From AP-15 sp963747735 (GTDB lineage: Bacteria > Pseudomonadota > Alphaproteobacteria > ATCC43930 > CGMCC-115725), in assembly GCA_963747735.1 (NCBI GenBank), contig CAVVGE010000006.1, forward strand, positions 186,001 to 250,000: a stretch of 64,000 bases of DNA, read 5' to 3'. The position numbers and the translations under genes were made by a program. A model generated the notes under the pieces. It worked only from the letters and a program-made list of their open reading frames with translations. It did no database searches and was not told where the DNA came from. This document shows positions 35,136 to 43,576 of the stretch, piece by piece; the stretch's first letter is position 1, and each line of letters starts with the position of its first letter.

Positions 35136-35837
35136 CTATGGGCCGGGCGGGCCGAGCAGCACCGCCGCGGTGACGGTGAGCCGGAGCGTCGCTTCCCCGG
35201 GTGCCGCGACCGGGGCGGCCTGCGCCATCGCCGCGGCAAAGCGCGGCATCGGCTGCCCCCCGGTCTCGGCGTTGCCGACCCTCAGCTCCTGATAGCCGAG
35301 GACCGAAAGGCGCATGCGCTCGGCGATCGATGCGGCACGCAAGCCGAGCCCGGCGAGCGCCTCGCCGGTCAAATCCTCCTCGACGCCACGCAATGTCTCC
35401 GGCGACACCTCATAGGCGAGCGAGGACATGACGAGCCCGTCCGATTGCAACGCGCCGGCGAGGGTCAGCATCGCGTCGGCGGCCTTGCCGGTCAAAATCA
35501 GCGACTGGCTGCCGCGCCACCGGGCCGGCTGGTTTTGCGGCTCCTCTTCGCCGACCGAATACGAGCCGGTTTCGACCTCGACCCCCTGCACCTGACGGGC
35601 GCGGGCGAGCGCCGCCGCCATCCGGCGGTTGATCGCCGATTGCACGCCGAGCGCATCGGCGCCGCTTTCCTCGGCCCGCAGCTCGATGCGCAGCAAATCC
35701 CGCACGACCTTGCGCTCGGCGGTCTGGGTCAAATGCAGCACCGTCGGCGGCGGGCGCGGTGCCGTCTGCGCGCCGGCTGGCGACGACAGCGCAAAGGCCC
35801 ACAAGATCGCGAGAAGAAGAGCCGCCCTCACTGGCAC
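35136..35837 (-). CDS. SIMPL-domain (DUF541) periplasmic protein
   Basis: The 233-residue product has a signal peptide (VRAALLLAILWAFALSSPAGA) and a SIMPL/DUF541 domain (PF04402). Blocks include VLHLTQTAERKVVRDLLRIE, the helix INRRMAAALARARQV, VEVETGSYSVGEEEP, RWRGSQSLILTGKAADAM and the closing EATLRLTVTAAVLL. SIMPL proteins are oligomeric periplasmic proteins of poorly known function, linked to oxidative stress. The GTG at 35837 is preferred, with GAGG upstream; a second GTG two codons later is possible. It lies 8 bp downstream of the MmgE/PrpD gene and 9 bp upstream of thiE. Confidence 0.85.
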   Translation of the reverse strand: MPVRAALLLAILWAFALSSPAGAQTAPRPPPTVLHLTQTAERKVVRDLLRIELRAEESGADALGVQSAINRRMAAALARARQVQGVEVETGSYSVGEEEPQNQPARWRGSQSLILTGKAADAMLTLAGALQSDGLVMSSLAYEVSPETLRGVEEDLTGEALAGLGLRAASIAERMRLSVLGYQELRVGNAETGGQPMPRFAAAMAQAAPVAAPGEATLRLTVTAAVLLGPPGP

Positions 35838-35845
35838 GCTCTGCC

Positions 35846-37192
35846 TCAGAGCGCGGTCAAGCCGCGGGCCGAGCCGCTTTCCAGCCGGCGCAGGCGCTCG
35901 AACAGGATCTCGGGGGCGATGCGCGAGCCGCCGGCATCGAGGCAGAGGCGGAATTTGCCGAACAGCTCGGCTTCGCTGAGCGGCCGGTCGGCATGGCCTG
36001 TGGCGCGGCGCACCTGCTCGCTCGCGACGCTGCCGCCGGCGACGAGATCGACCCGGACCTGGTCCCACACCGAGGCGCCGGACATTTCGGGATCGTAATT
36101 CTGGTTGGTTTCGACCGAGACCCGCGGCATCAGCCGCTGGATTTCCGGGCGCCGGACAAATTCGTCGGTGTATTCGGCAAGGCCGGCGCGGCCCGCGACC
36201 ACCGCGCTCGCCATCGCGAACTCCATGCTGAACTTGGCTTCGAGCCCGGTCTGCGGCCGGTGATTGCGCAGGATCAGCGAATGGGTGTCGCTCAGCGACA
36301 CGGTGACCCGCTCGATTTCCTCGGGCTTTAGCGGATGCTGCTTGAGCAGGTCGAGCATCGCGTCGAGCGCGCGATGGGTGCAATAGCAGGCCGGGTATTT
36401 CTTGATGCCGACCCGGTAGGCGACGATTTTCCAATCGCGGCCGAGCCCGTCGGCCGGGCTCTCGCGATCGGCTTTGCCCTCGGGCGACACCGCGCTCAAA
36501 AATCCTTGGCCATGCTCGATCGCGTCGGGCGACGCGGTAAAGCCGATCTCGGCAAGCCGCGCCGAGATTACCCCGGAATGCGCCGCACGGCCGGCGTGGA
36601 ACGGTTTGGTCATTGTGCCGAAATTGGCCATGACGCCGCTGCTGTGCGAGGCCGCGAGCGCCAGGGCATGGGTGGTGCGCGGCGCATCGAGACGGCGCAG
36701 CAGGGCGCAAGCCGCCGCCGCGCCGATCGGGCCGAAAATGCCGGTCGGATGCCAGCCCTTGCGGTGATGGTGGCCGGGATCGCGGGCGGCGAGCTCGGCC
36801 CAGGTTTCGTAGCCGGCGACATAGGCCGCGAGCATGTCGCGGCCCGAGGCGCCGAGCGTCTCGCCCTCGGCGAGGATCGCCGGCACCATCACGGTGCTCG
36901 GATGGCCGCGCAGCGCGGCGACATCGTCGTAATCGAGCGCATGCCCGGCGGTGCCGTTGATCCATGCCGCCTCCGGCGCCGGCGCGCGCTCGCCGGAGAA
37001 ATACAATGTCGCTTCGCCGCCGGCGGGCGCCAGCGCGCGGCGCAGCAGCTGGGGTGCAGGGTCCTGCGCCCCGGCGATCATCGTGGCGATGCAATCGGCA
37101 AAGCCGATGCGCGCCACCTCGACCGCCTCGGCCGGCAGCCGCTCGAACGAAAGCTCCGCGACAAAGCGGCCGAGATCCTGGGTCAGCGGCAT
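35846..37192 (-). CDS. MmgE/PrpD-family protein
   Basis: The 448-residue length and motifs match the MmgE/PrpD family (2-methylcitrate dehydratase, iminodisuccinate epimerase and others): VARIGFADCIATMIAGAQD, WINGTAGHALDYDDVA, HPSTVMVPAILA, GWHPTGIFGPIGAAAACALL, THALALAASHSSGVMANFGT, KPFHAGRAAHSGV and KKYPACYCTHRALDAML. The helical domain is followed by the alpha-beta domain. No prpBC genes are adjacent, so a methylcitrate role is not supported and the substrate is unknown. It is the first gene of a minus-strand unit with the SIMPL and ThiE genes, divergent from hemD. Confidence 0.9.
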   Translation of the reverse strand: MPLTQDLGRFVAELSFERLPAEAVEVARIGFADCIATMIAGAQDPAPQLLRRALAPAGGEATLYFSGERAPAPEAAWINGTAGHALDYDDVAALRGHPSTVMVPAILAEGETLGASGRDMLAAYVAGYETWAELAARDPGHHHRKGWHPTGIFGPIGAAAACALLRRLDAPRTTHALALAASHSSGVMANFGTMTKPFHAGRAAHSGVISARLAEIGFTASPDAIEHGQGFLSAVSPEGKADRESPADGLGRDWKIVAYRVGIKKYPACYCTHRALDAMLDLLKQHPLKPEEIERVTVSLSDTHSLILRNHRPQTGLEAKFSMEFAMASAVVAGRAGLAEYTDEFVRRPEIQRLMPRVSVETNQNYDPEMSGASVWDQVRVDLVAGGSVASEQVRRATGHADRPLSEAELFGKFRLCLDAGGSRIAPEILFERLRRLESGSARGLTAL

Positions 37193-37320
37193 CTGCGTTC
37201 CTCCGATTCATGCGCCGATGGGCGACATTATGATCCGGTCCGCGGGTCTCGGCTATCGCACGACAGAGGCACGACAGAGGAGGGCATTGTCAGGTTGCCC
37301 GTCTTGGGCGATGTAGGCGT

Positions 37321-38061
37321 ATGAGCTCGAGACTTCGGCAAGCGCTGGTGACGCGGCCCCGCGAGGAAGCCGCAGCCTTGGCGGCGGCGTTGGCGCGCCG
37401 CGGCGTCGCTGCGCTGATCGAGCCGTTGCTCGGCATCCGGTATCGGACGACCGCACCGCTCGACCTCGCCGGGGTGCAGGCTGTCCTGTGCACCAGCGCC
37501 AATGGCGTGCGGGCGTTGGCGCGGGTGAGCGGGGTGCGGGACCTGCCGCTGTTTGCGGTCGGCGACGCGACGGCGGCGCGCGCCCATGCCTTGGGCTTCT
37601 CTGCCGTCGCCAGCGCCGGCGGCAACGTCATCGACCTCGCCCGCCTCGTGGCGGCCCGGCTTTCTCCCCGGAATGGGCGCCTCGTGCATGTCGCCGGAAA
37701 TGTCGTGGCTGGCGAGTTTGCGGGCGATCTGCGCGGCTGCGGCTTTGCGATCGAGCGCGCCGTCCTTTACGAAGCCCGTTCGGCAACGGCGCTGAGCTGC
37801 GAGGCGAAAGACGCCTTCGAGGCCGGAACGATCGACTTCGCCATGTTCTTTTCACCGCGGACGGCGGCAATCTTCGCCAGGCTCGCGACGGATGCCAGGG
37901 TCGGTGAGCTGTGTGGCAAGGTCGTCGCGCTGTCGATCAGCCGCGCCGCCGACAGGGCGCTGGGCGATTTGCCGTGGCGGCAGCGACGGATCGCCGATAT
38001 GCCGAGCCAGTCGGCGCTGCTCGATGCGCTCGATGCGGTGTTAATGAGCAAAGCGCAATGA
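37321..38061 (+). CDS. hemD: Uroporphyrinogen-III synthase
   Basis: The 246-residue protein has the two-lobed HemD fold with its weakly conserved sequence: ALVTRPREEAAALAAALARRG at the start, EPLLGIRYRTT, AVLCTSANGVRALARVSG, PLFAVGDATAARAHALGF, GRLVHVAGNVVAGEFAGDL and FMFFSPRTAAIFARLA. It closes and inverts ring D of hydroxymethylbilane. hemC, the usual neighbour, is not here. The ATG of the downstream HemX-like gene overlaps its stop by four bases. The hemD-hemX-hemY order is typical of alphaproteobacteria. Confidence 0.93.
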   Translation: MSSRLRQALVTRPREEAAALAAALARRGVAALIEPLLGIRYRTTAPLDLAGVQAVLCTSANGVRALARVSGVRDLPLFAVGDATAARAHALGFSAVASAGGNVIDLARLVAARLSPRNGRLVHVAGNVVAGEFAGDLRGCGFAIERAVLYEARSATALSCEAKDAFEAGTIDFAMFFSPRTAAIFARLATDARVGELCGKVVALSISRAADRALGDLPWRQRRIADMPSQSALLDALDAVLMSKAQ

Positions 38062-39218
38062 CGGACAGAGAGCGCGCAGGGCCTTCGAGCACGGTCGAGA
38101 AGCCGGAGCCAGTCGCACCCGCGCCGGGACCGGTCCCGCCCGTGCCGGAGCCGGACCAGCCGTCGGCGTGGGCGGGACGCGCGGGTCTGGCCTGGCCCGT
38201 GGTGGCGCTGGCGCTGCTGGTTTTGCTCGTCGGCGTCGCTCTGTCGCCGTTCTGGGCGCCGGCATTGGCGCCGCTGCTGCCATGGGGAAATCGCCGGACT
38301 GCTTCGGAATATGCCGCGCTCGAGGCGCGGCTGGGGGCGTTGGAGCAGCGCCCGGTCGTGTCCGGCGCCGATATCGTTGCACTCAAAGCCGCGCAAGCCG
38401 CGCTCGCGCGGCGCATCGACAAGATCGAAGCCGAGGCCGGCGGCAGCGCACGTGCCGAGACCGCCGCCATCGCTGCGCAGAAAGCGATTCAACGGCTCGC
38501 CGAGCAGGTCGATGCGCTCGATGCGCAATCGGGCCACACCTCCGCGCTGATCGTGCCGATGCAGCAGCAGCTCGGCCATCTCGGCAGCGGCGCCGCCGAC
38601 CTCGCCGGCCGTGTCGCAGCGCTCGAACATCAGATGCAGGCGCAGCAGGGCGTCGACCGGACCGGCGCCGCGCTGCTCGCGGGTCTGCTGCAAATCCGCG
38701 AGGCAGTCGAAGCCGGCCGGCCGTTTCCAAACCAATACGACGCCTTTATGGCGCTCGCGCACGGCGACCCAAAGCTCACCGCGGCGGCGGCGCCGCTCGC
38801 CGAAGCCGCGCATAACGGTGTCGCCAGCCGCGCGGTGCTGCGGCAGCGGCTCGACGACCTCGGCGGCCAGATCGCCGGCGCCATGACGCCGCCGCCGGCC
38901 GGCGATTGGCGCGGCAAGGCGCTGGCCGAGCTGCGGTCGCTGGTGACGATCCGCCGCCTCGACGGCGCCGGGCAATCCCCGGCCGAAGCCGCGCTCGGCG
39001 CCGCGCAACGGGCGTTGTCGCGGGGCGACCTCGCGGCGGCGGTCAAGAATTTGGGCGCGCTCGCCGGCGCCGGTGGCGAGGCGGCGCGGCCATGGCTGGC
39101 GTTGGCGCGCTCGCGGCTTGCGGTCGAGGACGCGCTGGCGCAGCTGCAACAGCTGCTGGTGGCGCGGCTCGACATGATAAATCCGCCGGCGAGCGCCGCG
39201 CCGAAAGCAACACCCTGA
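38058..39218 (+). CDS. Mitofilin/HemX-like membrane protein
   Basis: The 386-residue protein has a proline-rich cytoplasmic head (EKPEPVAPAPGPVPPVPEPD), one membrane helix (WPVVALALLVLLVGVALS), and a long coiled-coil (YAALEARLGALEQRP through VAALEHQMQAQQ). A C-terminal helical domain follows with RAVLRQRLDDLGGQIAGAM and RRLDGAGQSPAEAALGAAQRAL. This matches the alphaproteobacterial mitofilin family (COG4223), relatives of mitochondrial Mic60, always found next to hemD/hemY and thought to shape the membrane. It overlaps both neighbours. Confidence 0.85.
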   Translation: MTDRERAGPSSTVEKPEPVAPAPGPVPPVPEPDQPSAWAGRAGLAWPVVALALLVLLVGVALSPFWAPALAPLLPWGNRRTASEYAALEARLGALEQRPVVSGADIVALKAAQAALARRIDKIEAEAGGSARAETAAIAAQKAIQRLAEQVDALDAQSGHTSALIVPMQQQLGHLGSGAADLAGRVAALEHQMQAQQGVDRTGAALLAGLLQIREAVEAGRPFPNQYDAFMALAHGDPKLTAAAAPLAEAAHNGVASRAVLRQRLDDLGGQIAGAMTPPPAGDWRGKALAELRSLVTIRRLDGAGQSPAEAALGAAQRALSRGDLAAAVKNLGALAGAGGEAARPWLALARSRLAVEDALAQLQQLLVARLDMINPPASAAPKATP

Positions 39219-40597
39219 TGCGCGTCGTCGCGGCCCTTGTCGTCATCGCGGTGCTGGCCGTGGGCTGCGCGTTTTTCGCCGACCATCCGGGCCGGGTTGC
39301 GATCGTCTGGCAGGGCTGGCGGGTGGAGACCTCGGTCGGGGTGCTGATCGCGGCGGCAGTCGCGGCCGTGCTCGTGCTGCTGGTGGTGTGGCGCGTCTTG
39401 AGCTGGGTCGTGCTGGGCCCGCGCAGCCTGATCCGGCGACACCGCGAGCGGCGGCGGCGCGCCGGGTACCGGGCGTTGACCGAGGGAATGGCTGCGGTCG
39501 CGGCGGGCGAGCCGGGCACGGCGCGGCGGTTCGCCCGCCGGGCCGATGCGCTGCTCGCCGATCCGCCGCTGACCTTGCTGCTGTCGGCCCAGGCGGCCGA
39601 GCTCGACGGCGACGAGGCGGCGGCGAAACGCTGCTTTGCGGCGATGCTCGACCAGCCCGAAACGGAATTTGCCGGCCTGCGCGGGCTTTTGAACCAGGCG
39701 TTGCGCGCGCGCGATTACGGCGTGGCCTTGCGGCTCGCGGAGCGCGCCGGGGCGCTGCGCCCGAATGCGCGCTGGGTGGCGCCGACCCTGTTCGAGCTCG
39801 AAGCGCGCGCGGGGCGCTGGCAGGCGGCCTCGGAGACGCTGGATCGGGCAGCCAAGCGGCGGCTCGTCCCGGCGGAGCGCGCCCGCCATCACCGCGGCGT
39901 GATCCTGTACGAGCTGAGCCGCGCCGCTTTGGCGAAGGGCGATCGGCGCCGCGCCATTGCGCTGGCGGCAGAGGCTCAAAGCTCGACCCCGGATCTCGCC
40001 ACCCCCGCGGCCTATCACGCGCGGCTCCTGCTCGGCGACGGTCGATCGGGGCCGGCCGCCAAAGCGGTCGAACGCGCCTGGCGCAGCCTGCCGCACCCCG
40101 AGCTGGCGCAAGCCTATGGCGAAATTCATATCGAGGCGGCGCCGCTCGCGCGCTACCAGAGCATGGAGCGGCTCGCGGCCCAAAATTCGGCGGCCCACGA
40201 GACCCATTTGGCCTTGGCCGAGGCGGCGTTGACGGCGGAGCTGTGGGGCGAGGCTCGCCGTCATCTCGAGCAAGCGCGGGCAATGCCGCCCGGCGCAACG
40301 CCGCGGCTCTGCCTGACGATGGCACGGCTCGAAGAGGCCGATGGCGGTAATCTCGCACGGGCGCGCGAATGGCTCGATCGGGCCGCCGCGGCACCGCCCG
40401 ACCCGCGCTATCTCTGCGCCAATTGCACCGCCGAGAGCCTCGAATGGCGTTCGTGCTGCCCGCGTTGCGGCGCCTTCGACACACTCTCATGGCGCGCTCC
40501 GTTCTGGGCGGAAGCGGACGACAAGCTGCCGCCGCCGCGCCGCGCCGCGCTTCCCCGGCCCACCGAACGGCTTGGCGCCGGTCTCGGAACCGGCTAA
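39218..40597 (+). CDS. HemY-like protein with C-terminal zinc ribbon
   Basis: The 459-residue protein has two N-terminal membrane helices (VVAALVVIAVLAVGCAFF and VGVLIAAAVAAVLVLLVVW), then a TPR-like helical array (GYRALTEGMAAVAAGEPGTA, AAKRCFAAMLDQPETEFAGL, YGVALRLAERAGALRPNARW). It ends in a rubredoxin-type ribbon with two cysteine pairs (YLCANCTAESLEWRSCCPRCGAFDTL). This is the HemY_N family; despite the name it is not protoporphyrinogen oxidase. The ribbon recalls LapB/YciM. It ends 14 bp before the tRNA gene. Confidence 0.85.
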   Translation: MRVVAALVVIAVLAVGCAFFADHPGRVAIVWQGWRVETSVGVLIAAAVAAVLVLLVVWRVLSWVVLGPRSLIRRHRERRRRAGYRALTEGMAAVAAGEPGTARRFARRADALLADPPLTLLLSAQAAELDGDEAAAKRCFAAMLDQPETEFAGLRGLLNQALRARDYGVALRLAERAGALRPNARWVAPTLFELEARAGRWQAASETLDRAAKRRLVPAERARHHRGVILYELSRAALAKGDRRRAIALAAEAQSSTPDLATPAAYHARLLLGDGRSGPAAKAVERAWRSLPHPELAQAYGEIHIEAAPLARYQSMERLAAQNSAAHETHLALAEAALTAELWGEARRHLEQARAMPPGATPRLCLTMARLEEADGGNLARAREWLDRAAAAPPDPRYLCANCTAESLEWRSCCPRCGAFDTLSWRAPFWAEADDKLPPPRRAALPRPTERLGAGLGTG

Positions 40598-40611
40598 AAA
40601 TCGCCGGCGCC

Positions 40612-40686
40612 GCCCCGGTAGCTCAGCGGTAGAGCAACCGCTTCGTAAGCGGTAGGTCGTCAGTTCGAATCCGACCCGGGGCACCA
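40612..40686 (+). tRNA. tRNA-Thr (anticodon CGU)
   Basis: A full cloverleaf is visible. The acceptor stem is GCCCCGG/CCGGGGC with ACCA encoded at 40683-40686. The D arm is GCTC-AGCGGTA-GAGC, and the anticodon stem ACCGC/GCGGT encloses the loop TTCGTAA with anticodon CGT. The T arm contains TTCGAAT, with one A-C mismatch in its stem. The anticodon reads ACG threonine codons. The gene lies just after hemY on the same strand. Confidence 0.96.
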
Positions 40687-41042
40687 TCCGCGCCCACAGC
40701 TCGCCTTGATCGCGACTGCCGGCGCAGCCGCACGACGCGACTGCCTGAATCTCCGCCTGCTCCCGCGCGGGGGGCCGAGAAGCATGCGGTTCCGAACGGC
40801 GCAATCCCTCGATTGCGGCCCGGCGAGACGCCCGTGCACACCTGTTTCACCTGTTTTATCAGCATCGAGATCAGGTGCAGCGGCAGCATCGAGCGGTGAT
40901 TGTCCTTTCTGAACAGATGTTGTTCGTCATTCTTCTACCATAATTTAGAGATTTTGTCAACCGTTATAAGGACAAGCGCGATCGTGCACAGATTCTGCAC
41001 TTCGACGCCGCCGATCGGGTCGTGGACAGCGGCTTCCGGCCT
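40687..41042 (+). other. Gap without a recognisable gene
   Basis: The 356 bp between the tRNA and the SDR gene hold no convincing gene. The segment 40915-40985 is strikingly AT-rich for this genome (for example CCATAATTTAGAGATTTTGTC) and might contain a promoter, but no gene starts downstream on the plus strand. The only longer minus-strand frame is antisense to the tRNA and is rejected. Confidence 0.5.
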
Positions 41043-41804
41043 TTAGAACTGCACGCGTTGGGTGAGGGCGCCGTCGATGATCAGGTTGGTGCCGGTGATG
41101 AAGCTGGCGCGCTGGCTGGCGAGAAAGACAACGGCGTCGGCGACTTCCCCAGGTGTCCCCATACGTCCCATCGGATTGCGCCCGACCATCACCTTGAACA
41201 ATTCAGGATTGTTTTTTTCGAGCAGGTTCCACACGCCGCCCTCGAAATAGACATTGCCGGGGGAGACCATGTTGGCGCGCACCCCTTTGGCGGCGAGGTT
41301 GCGGGCGAGCGCCTTGACGTAAGGGACGAGCGCCGCCTTGACCGAGGCATAGGGCCGCGGCGCCCCGGCAATTTCGACGGCACCGGTGGTGCCGATGACG
41401 ACGATGGCGCCGGCCGGGGATTTTTCGAGAAACGGGATTGCCGCTTCGACCCCGGCGACGGTGCCCATCACATCGATGTCGAGACTCTTGCGCCAGGATT
41501 CCTCGTCCATCGCCTGGGCCAAGGCGCTGACATTGGCGATAAAGATGTCGAGCCCGCCGAGCTCGCCCGCTGCTTGGGCGACCCATCGGCGCAATGCCGC
41601 GGTGTCGGCGACATCGACGGTGCCGCCATGAGCCGTCGCCCCGGCGGCGCGAAGCGCGGCGACCGTGGTCTCGACACCGGCCCTGCCGCGCGCGCAGATC
41701 GCGATGTCGCAGCCTTCCTCGGCGAGGAGAGCAGCGATCGCGCGGCCGATGCCGCGGCTGCCGCCGGTGACGATCGCCTTCTTGCCGCCGAGCCCGAGAT
41801 CCAC
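41043..41804 (-). CDS. SDR-family NAD(P)-dependent oxidoreductase
   Basis: The 253-residue enzyme is a classical SDR. KKAIVTGGSRGIGRAIAALL binds the cofactor near residues 8-27. NVSA replaces the usual NNAG near 88. The catalytic serine position is threonine-rich (VVIGTTGAVE), and the tyrosine-lysine pair is in PYASVKAALVPYVKALA. The end is ASFITGTNLIIDGALTQRVQF. With a GTT instead of SSS at the serine position, the active site deserves a check, but threonine can replace serine there. The gene stands alone, divergent from the cupin gene. Confidence 0.85.
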   Translation of the reverse strand: MDLGLGGKKAIVTGGSRGIGRAIAALLAEEGCDIAICARGRAGVETTVAALRAAGATAHGGTVDVADTAALRRWVAQAAGELGGLDIFIANVSALAQAMDEESWRKSLDIDVMGTVAGVEAAIPFLEKSPAGAIVVIGTTGAVEIAGAPRPYASVKAALVPYVKALARNLAAKGVRANMVSPGNVYFEGGVWNLLEKNNPELFKVMVGRNPMGRMGTPGEVADAVVFLASQRASFITGTNLIIDGALTQRVQF

Positions 41805-41938
41805 CGTCGCCTCCCCTGGAGTTTTCCCTTCTTCTGATACACGATTGCGCGCCGGTTGCAGAGCGGCCCCGGTTGCCCTTGAATAAGGGCCGCGTCGCGG
41901 GAACAGCGACGCGACTGGAAACCCGAGGGAGGGAGATC

Positions 41939-42328
41939 ATGCGCAACCGGCTCGCCGTCGCCATCGTTTTTGCCGCCCTGGGTCTGGCCTTGGCCGGCCC
42001 GCTGCACGCGCAGGACATCAAGCGGACAATTTTCCAGAAATCCGATGTGCCCGGCACAAGCTACGAGACCGTGTTCGGCATGGCCGAGATCGCGCCGAAT
42101 GTGAAGGTCGCCAGCCACACCCATCCCGGCACCGAATCGAGCTATGTCCTGGCGGGCAGCCTGATCCTCGAAGTCCAGGGCCAGCCGACGCGGACCGTCG
42201 AGGCCGGTCAGTCGATGTTCGTGCCGGCAAACACCCCGCATGGCGGGCAGGCCGGCCCCAACGGCGCGAAAATCCTCGCCACCTGGGTCGTCGAAAAAGG
42301 CAAGCCGCTGGCGACCCCCGTCAAGTAA
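41939..42328 (+). CDS. Exported cupin-domain protein
   Basis: The 129-residue product has a signal peptide (LAVAIVFAALGLALAGPLHA) and one cupin domain. The metal-binding motif is VASHTHPGTESSYVLAGSLIL at about residues 57-77, with the second histidine in VPANTPHGGQAG. The ATG at 41939 is preceded by GAGGGAGGGAG. Its substrate is unknown; such small periplasmic cupins often accompany stress genes. The GST-like gene follows after 21 bp in the same direction. Confidence 0.85.
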   Translation: MRNRLAVAIVFAALGLALAGPLHAQDIKRTIFQKSDVPGTSYETVFGMAEIAPNVKVASHTHPGTESSYVLAGSLILEVQGQPTRTVEAGQSMFVPANTPHGGQAGPNGAKILATWVVEKGKPLATPVK

Positions 42329-42349
42329 CGCAAACCAGGAGAAAACCCA

Positions 42350-43102
42350 GTGATCGACCTATATTTCTGGCCGACCGGCAACGGCAAAAAGACCGTCATC
42401 CTGCTCGAAGAGCTCGGGCTGCCCTATCGGATCAAGCCGATCAATATCGGCCGCGGCGACCAACTGACGCCCGAATTTCTGCGAATTTCGCCAAACGGGC
42501 GGATGCCGGCGATCGTCGATGACGAGCCGCTGGGCGGGGGCGCGCCGATCGCGATCTTCGAATCCGGGCCGATCATGGCTTATATCGCCGAGAAGACCGG
42601 GCGGTTCTGCCCGGCCGACACCCGCGGCAAATACGATGTCTTCCAGTGGGTCGCCTGGCAATTGGCCAATCAGGGGCCAAAGCTCGGCGAGCAGGGCCAT
42701 TTCCGCCGCGCGCTCGAAGCCGGCAACAACGGCGACCTCAGCTATGCGATCGGGCGCTTCGACAACGAGGCGCACCGCATCTACGGGGTCATGAACCTCG
42801 GTCTCCACAACAAGAGCTATCTCGCCGCCGGCCAATACACGATTGCCGACATGATCTGCTATCCGTGGGCGTCGAGCTGGTCCAGCCGCAAGATCGACAT
42901 CGACGAGTTCCCGAACGTCAAGCGCTGGCTCGACGAGATCGGCGCGCGGCCGGCGGTCAAAAAGGCGATGGCGATGGGGCCGGAATTCCGCGAAGACCCG
43001 GCCTCGATCAGCGCCGAGGAAAAGGCGCGCCGGCAAAAGCTCGTGGCACACCAGCGGGCGCAGCCGATCCCAAAGGAATGGCTGCAGGCGGCCGAAGGCT
43101 AG
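42350..43102 (+). CDS. Glutathione S-transferase-family protein (YfcG/nu-class type)
   Basis: The 250-residue product starts at a GTG (42350). The N-terminal thioredoxin-like domain (IDLYFWPTGNGKKTVILLEEL, then the cis-proline and acidic motif in NGRMPAIVDDEP, and FESGPIMAYIAEKTG) has the TxN-type active site of nu-class GSTs, which act as glutathione-dependent disulfide reductases. The helical C-terminal domain includes QLANQGPKLGEQGHFRRA and YTIADMICYPWASSW. The protein is cytoplasmic. The upstream cupin gene is probably in the same unit. Confidence 0.88.
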   Translation: MIDLYFWPTGNGKKTVILLEELGLPYRIKPINIGRGDQLTPEFLRISPNGRMPAIVDDEPLGGGAPIAIFESGPIMAYIAEKTGRFCPADTRGKYDVFQWVAWQLANQGPKLGEQGHFRRALEAGNNGDLSYAIGRFDNEAHRIYGVMNLGLHNKSYLAAGQYTIADMICYPWASSWSSRKIDIDEFPNVKRWLDEIGARPAVKKAMAMGPEFREDPASISAEEKARRQKLVAHQRAQPIPKEWLQAAEG

Positions 43103-43111
43103 GCCCACCCG

Positions 43112-43576
43112 ATGCGGCGGCGGCGGCTCGGCGCAGCGTGCGCGCTGCTGCTGTCGGCTGCCGTTTTCGCCGGCCCGGCATCGGCGGCGGTGCCGGCCGG
43201 GACTTGGCTGTTCGCCAACCGGGTGGCGATCCAGATCTTCGACTGCACCGGGCTGCTGTGCGGGCGTATCGTGTGGCTGCTGCGCCCGCTGACCCCGGCC
43301 GGCCGGCCCGACCTCGACACGCTCAACCCTGATCCGGTGCAGCGGCAGCGGCATTTGTGCGGGCTGACCATCGTGTGGGGGATGCAGCCCGACGGGCCGA
43401 ACCATTGGTCGAACGGCCGGCTCTACGATCCCAAGGACGGCACCACCTACGACCTCGCCGCCGAGCTGACTGCGCCCGGCACGATCTCGGCGCGGGTCTA
43501 TCGCGGCGTCCCGATGCTCGGCCGCACCGAGATCCTGACCCGCGACCCGCCGCTGAGCTTTGACGGCCAATGCTGA
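43112..43576 (+). CDS. DUF2147 domain exported protein
   Basis: The 154-residue product has a signal peptide (LGAACALLLSAAVFAGPASA) and a DUF2147 domain: AGTWLFANRVAIQIFDCTGLLCGRIVWLL (read in two parts), then GLTIVWGMQPDGPNHWSNG, RLYDPKDGTTYDLAAEL and ARVYRGVPMLGRTEIL. The two cysteines probably form a disulfide bond. The function of the family is unknown. Its last seven bases overlap the next gene, so the two are coupled. Confidence 0.85.
   Translation: MRRRRLGAACALLLSAAVFAGPASAAVPAGTWLFANRVAIQIFDCTGLLCGRIVWLLRPLTPAGRPDLDTLNPDPVQRQRHLCGLTIVWGMQPDGPNHWSNGRLYDPKDGTTYDLAAELTAPGTISARVYRGVPMLGRTEILTRDPPLSFDGQC

Noticed and set aside
35846..37192. MmgE/PrpD gene considered as prpD of the methylcitrate cycle
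   Set aside because: No prpB or prpC is nearby and the family covers other reactions, so only the family name is supported.
40487..40804. Minus-strand frame encoding MVPRVGFELTTYRLRSGCSTAELPG
   Set aside because: It is the antisense of tRNA-Thr. This peptide is a well-known artefact of tRNA genes wrongly annotated as proteins.
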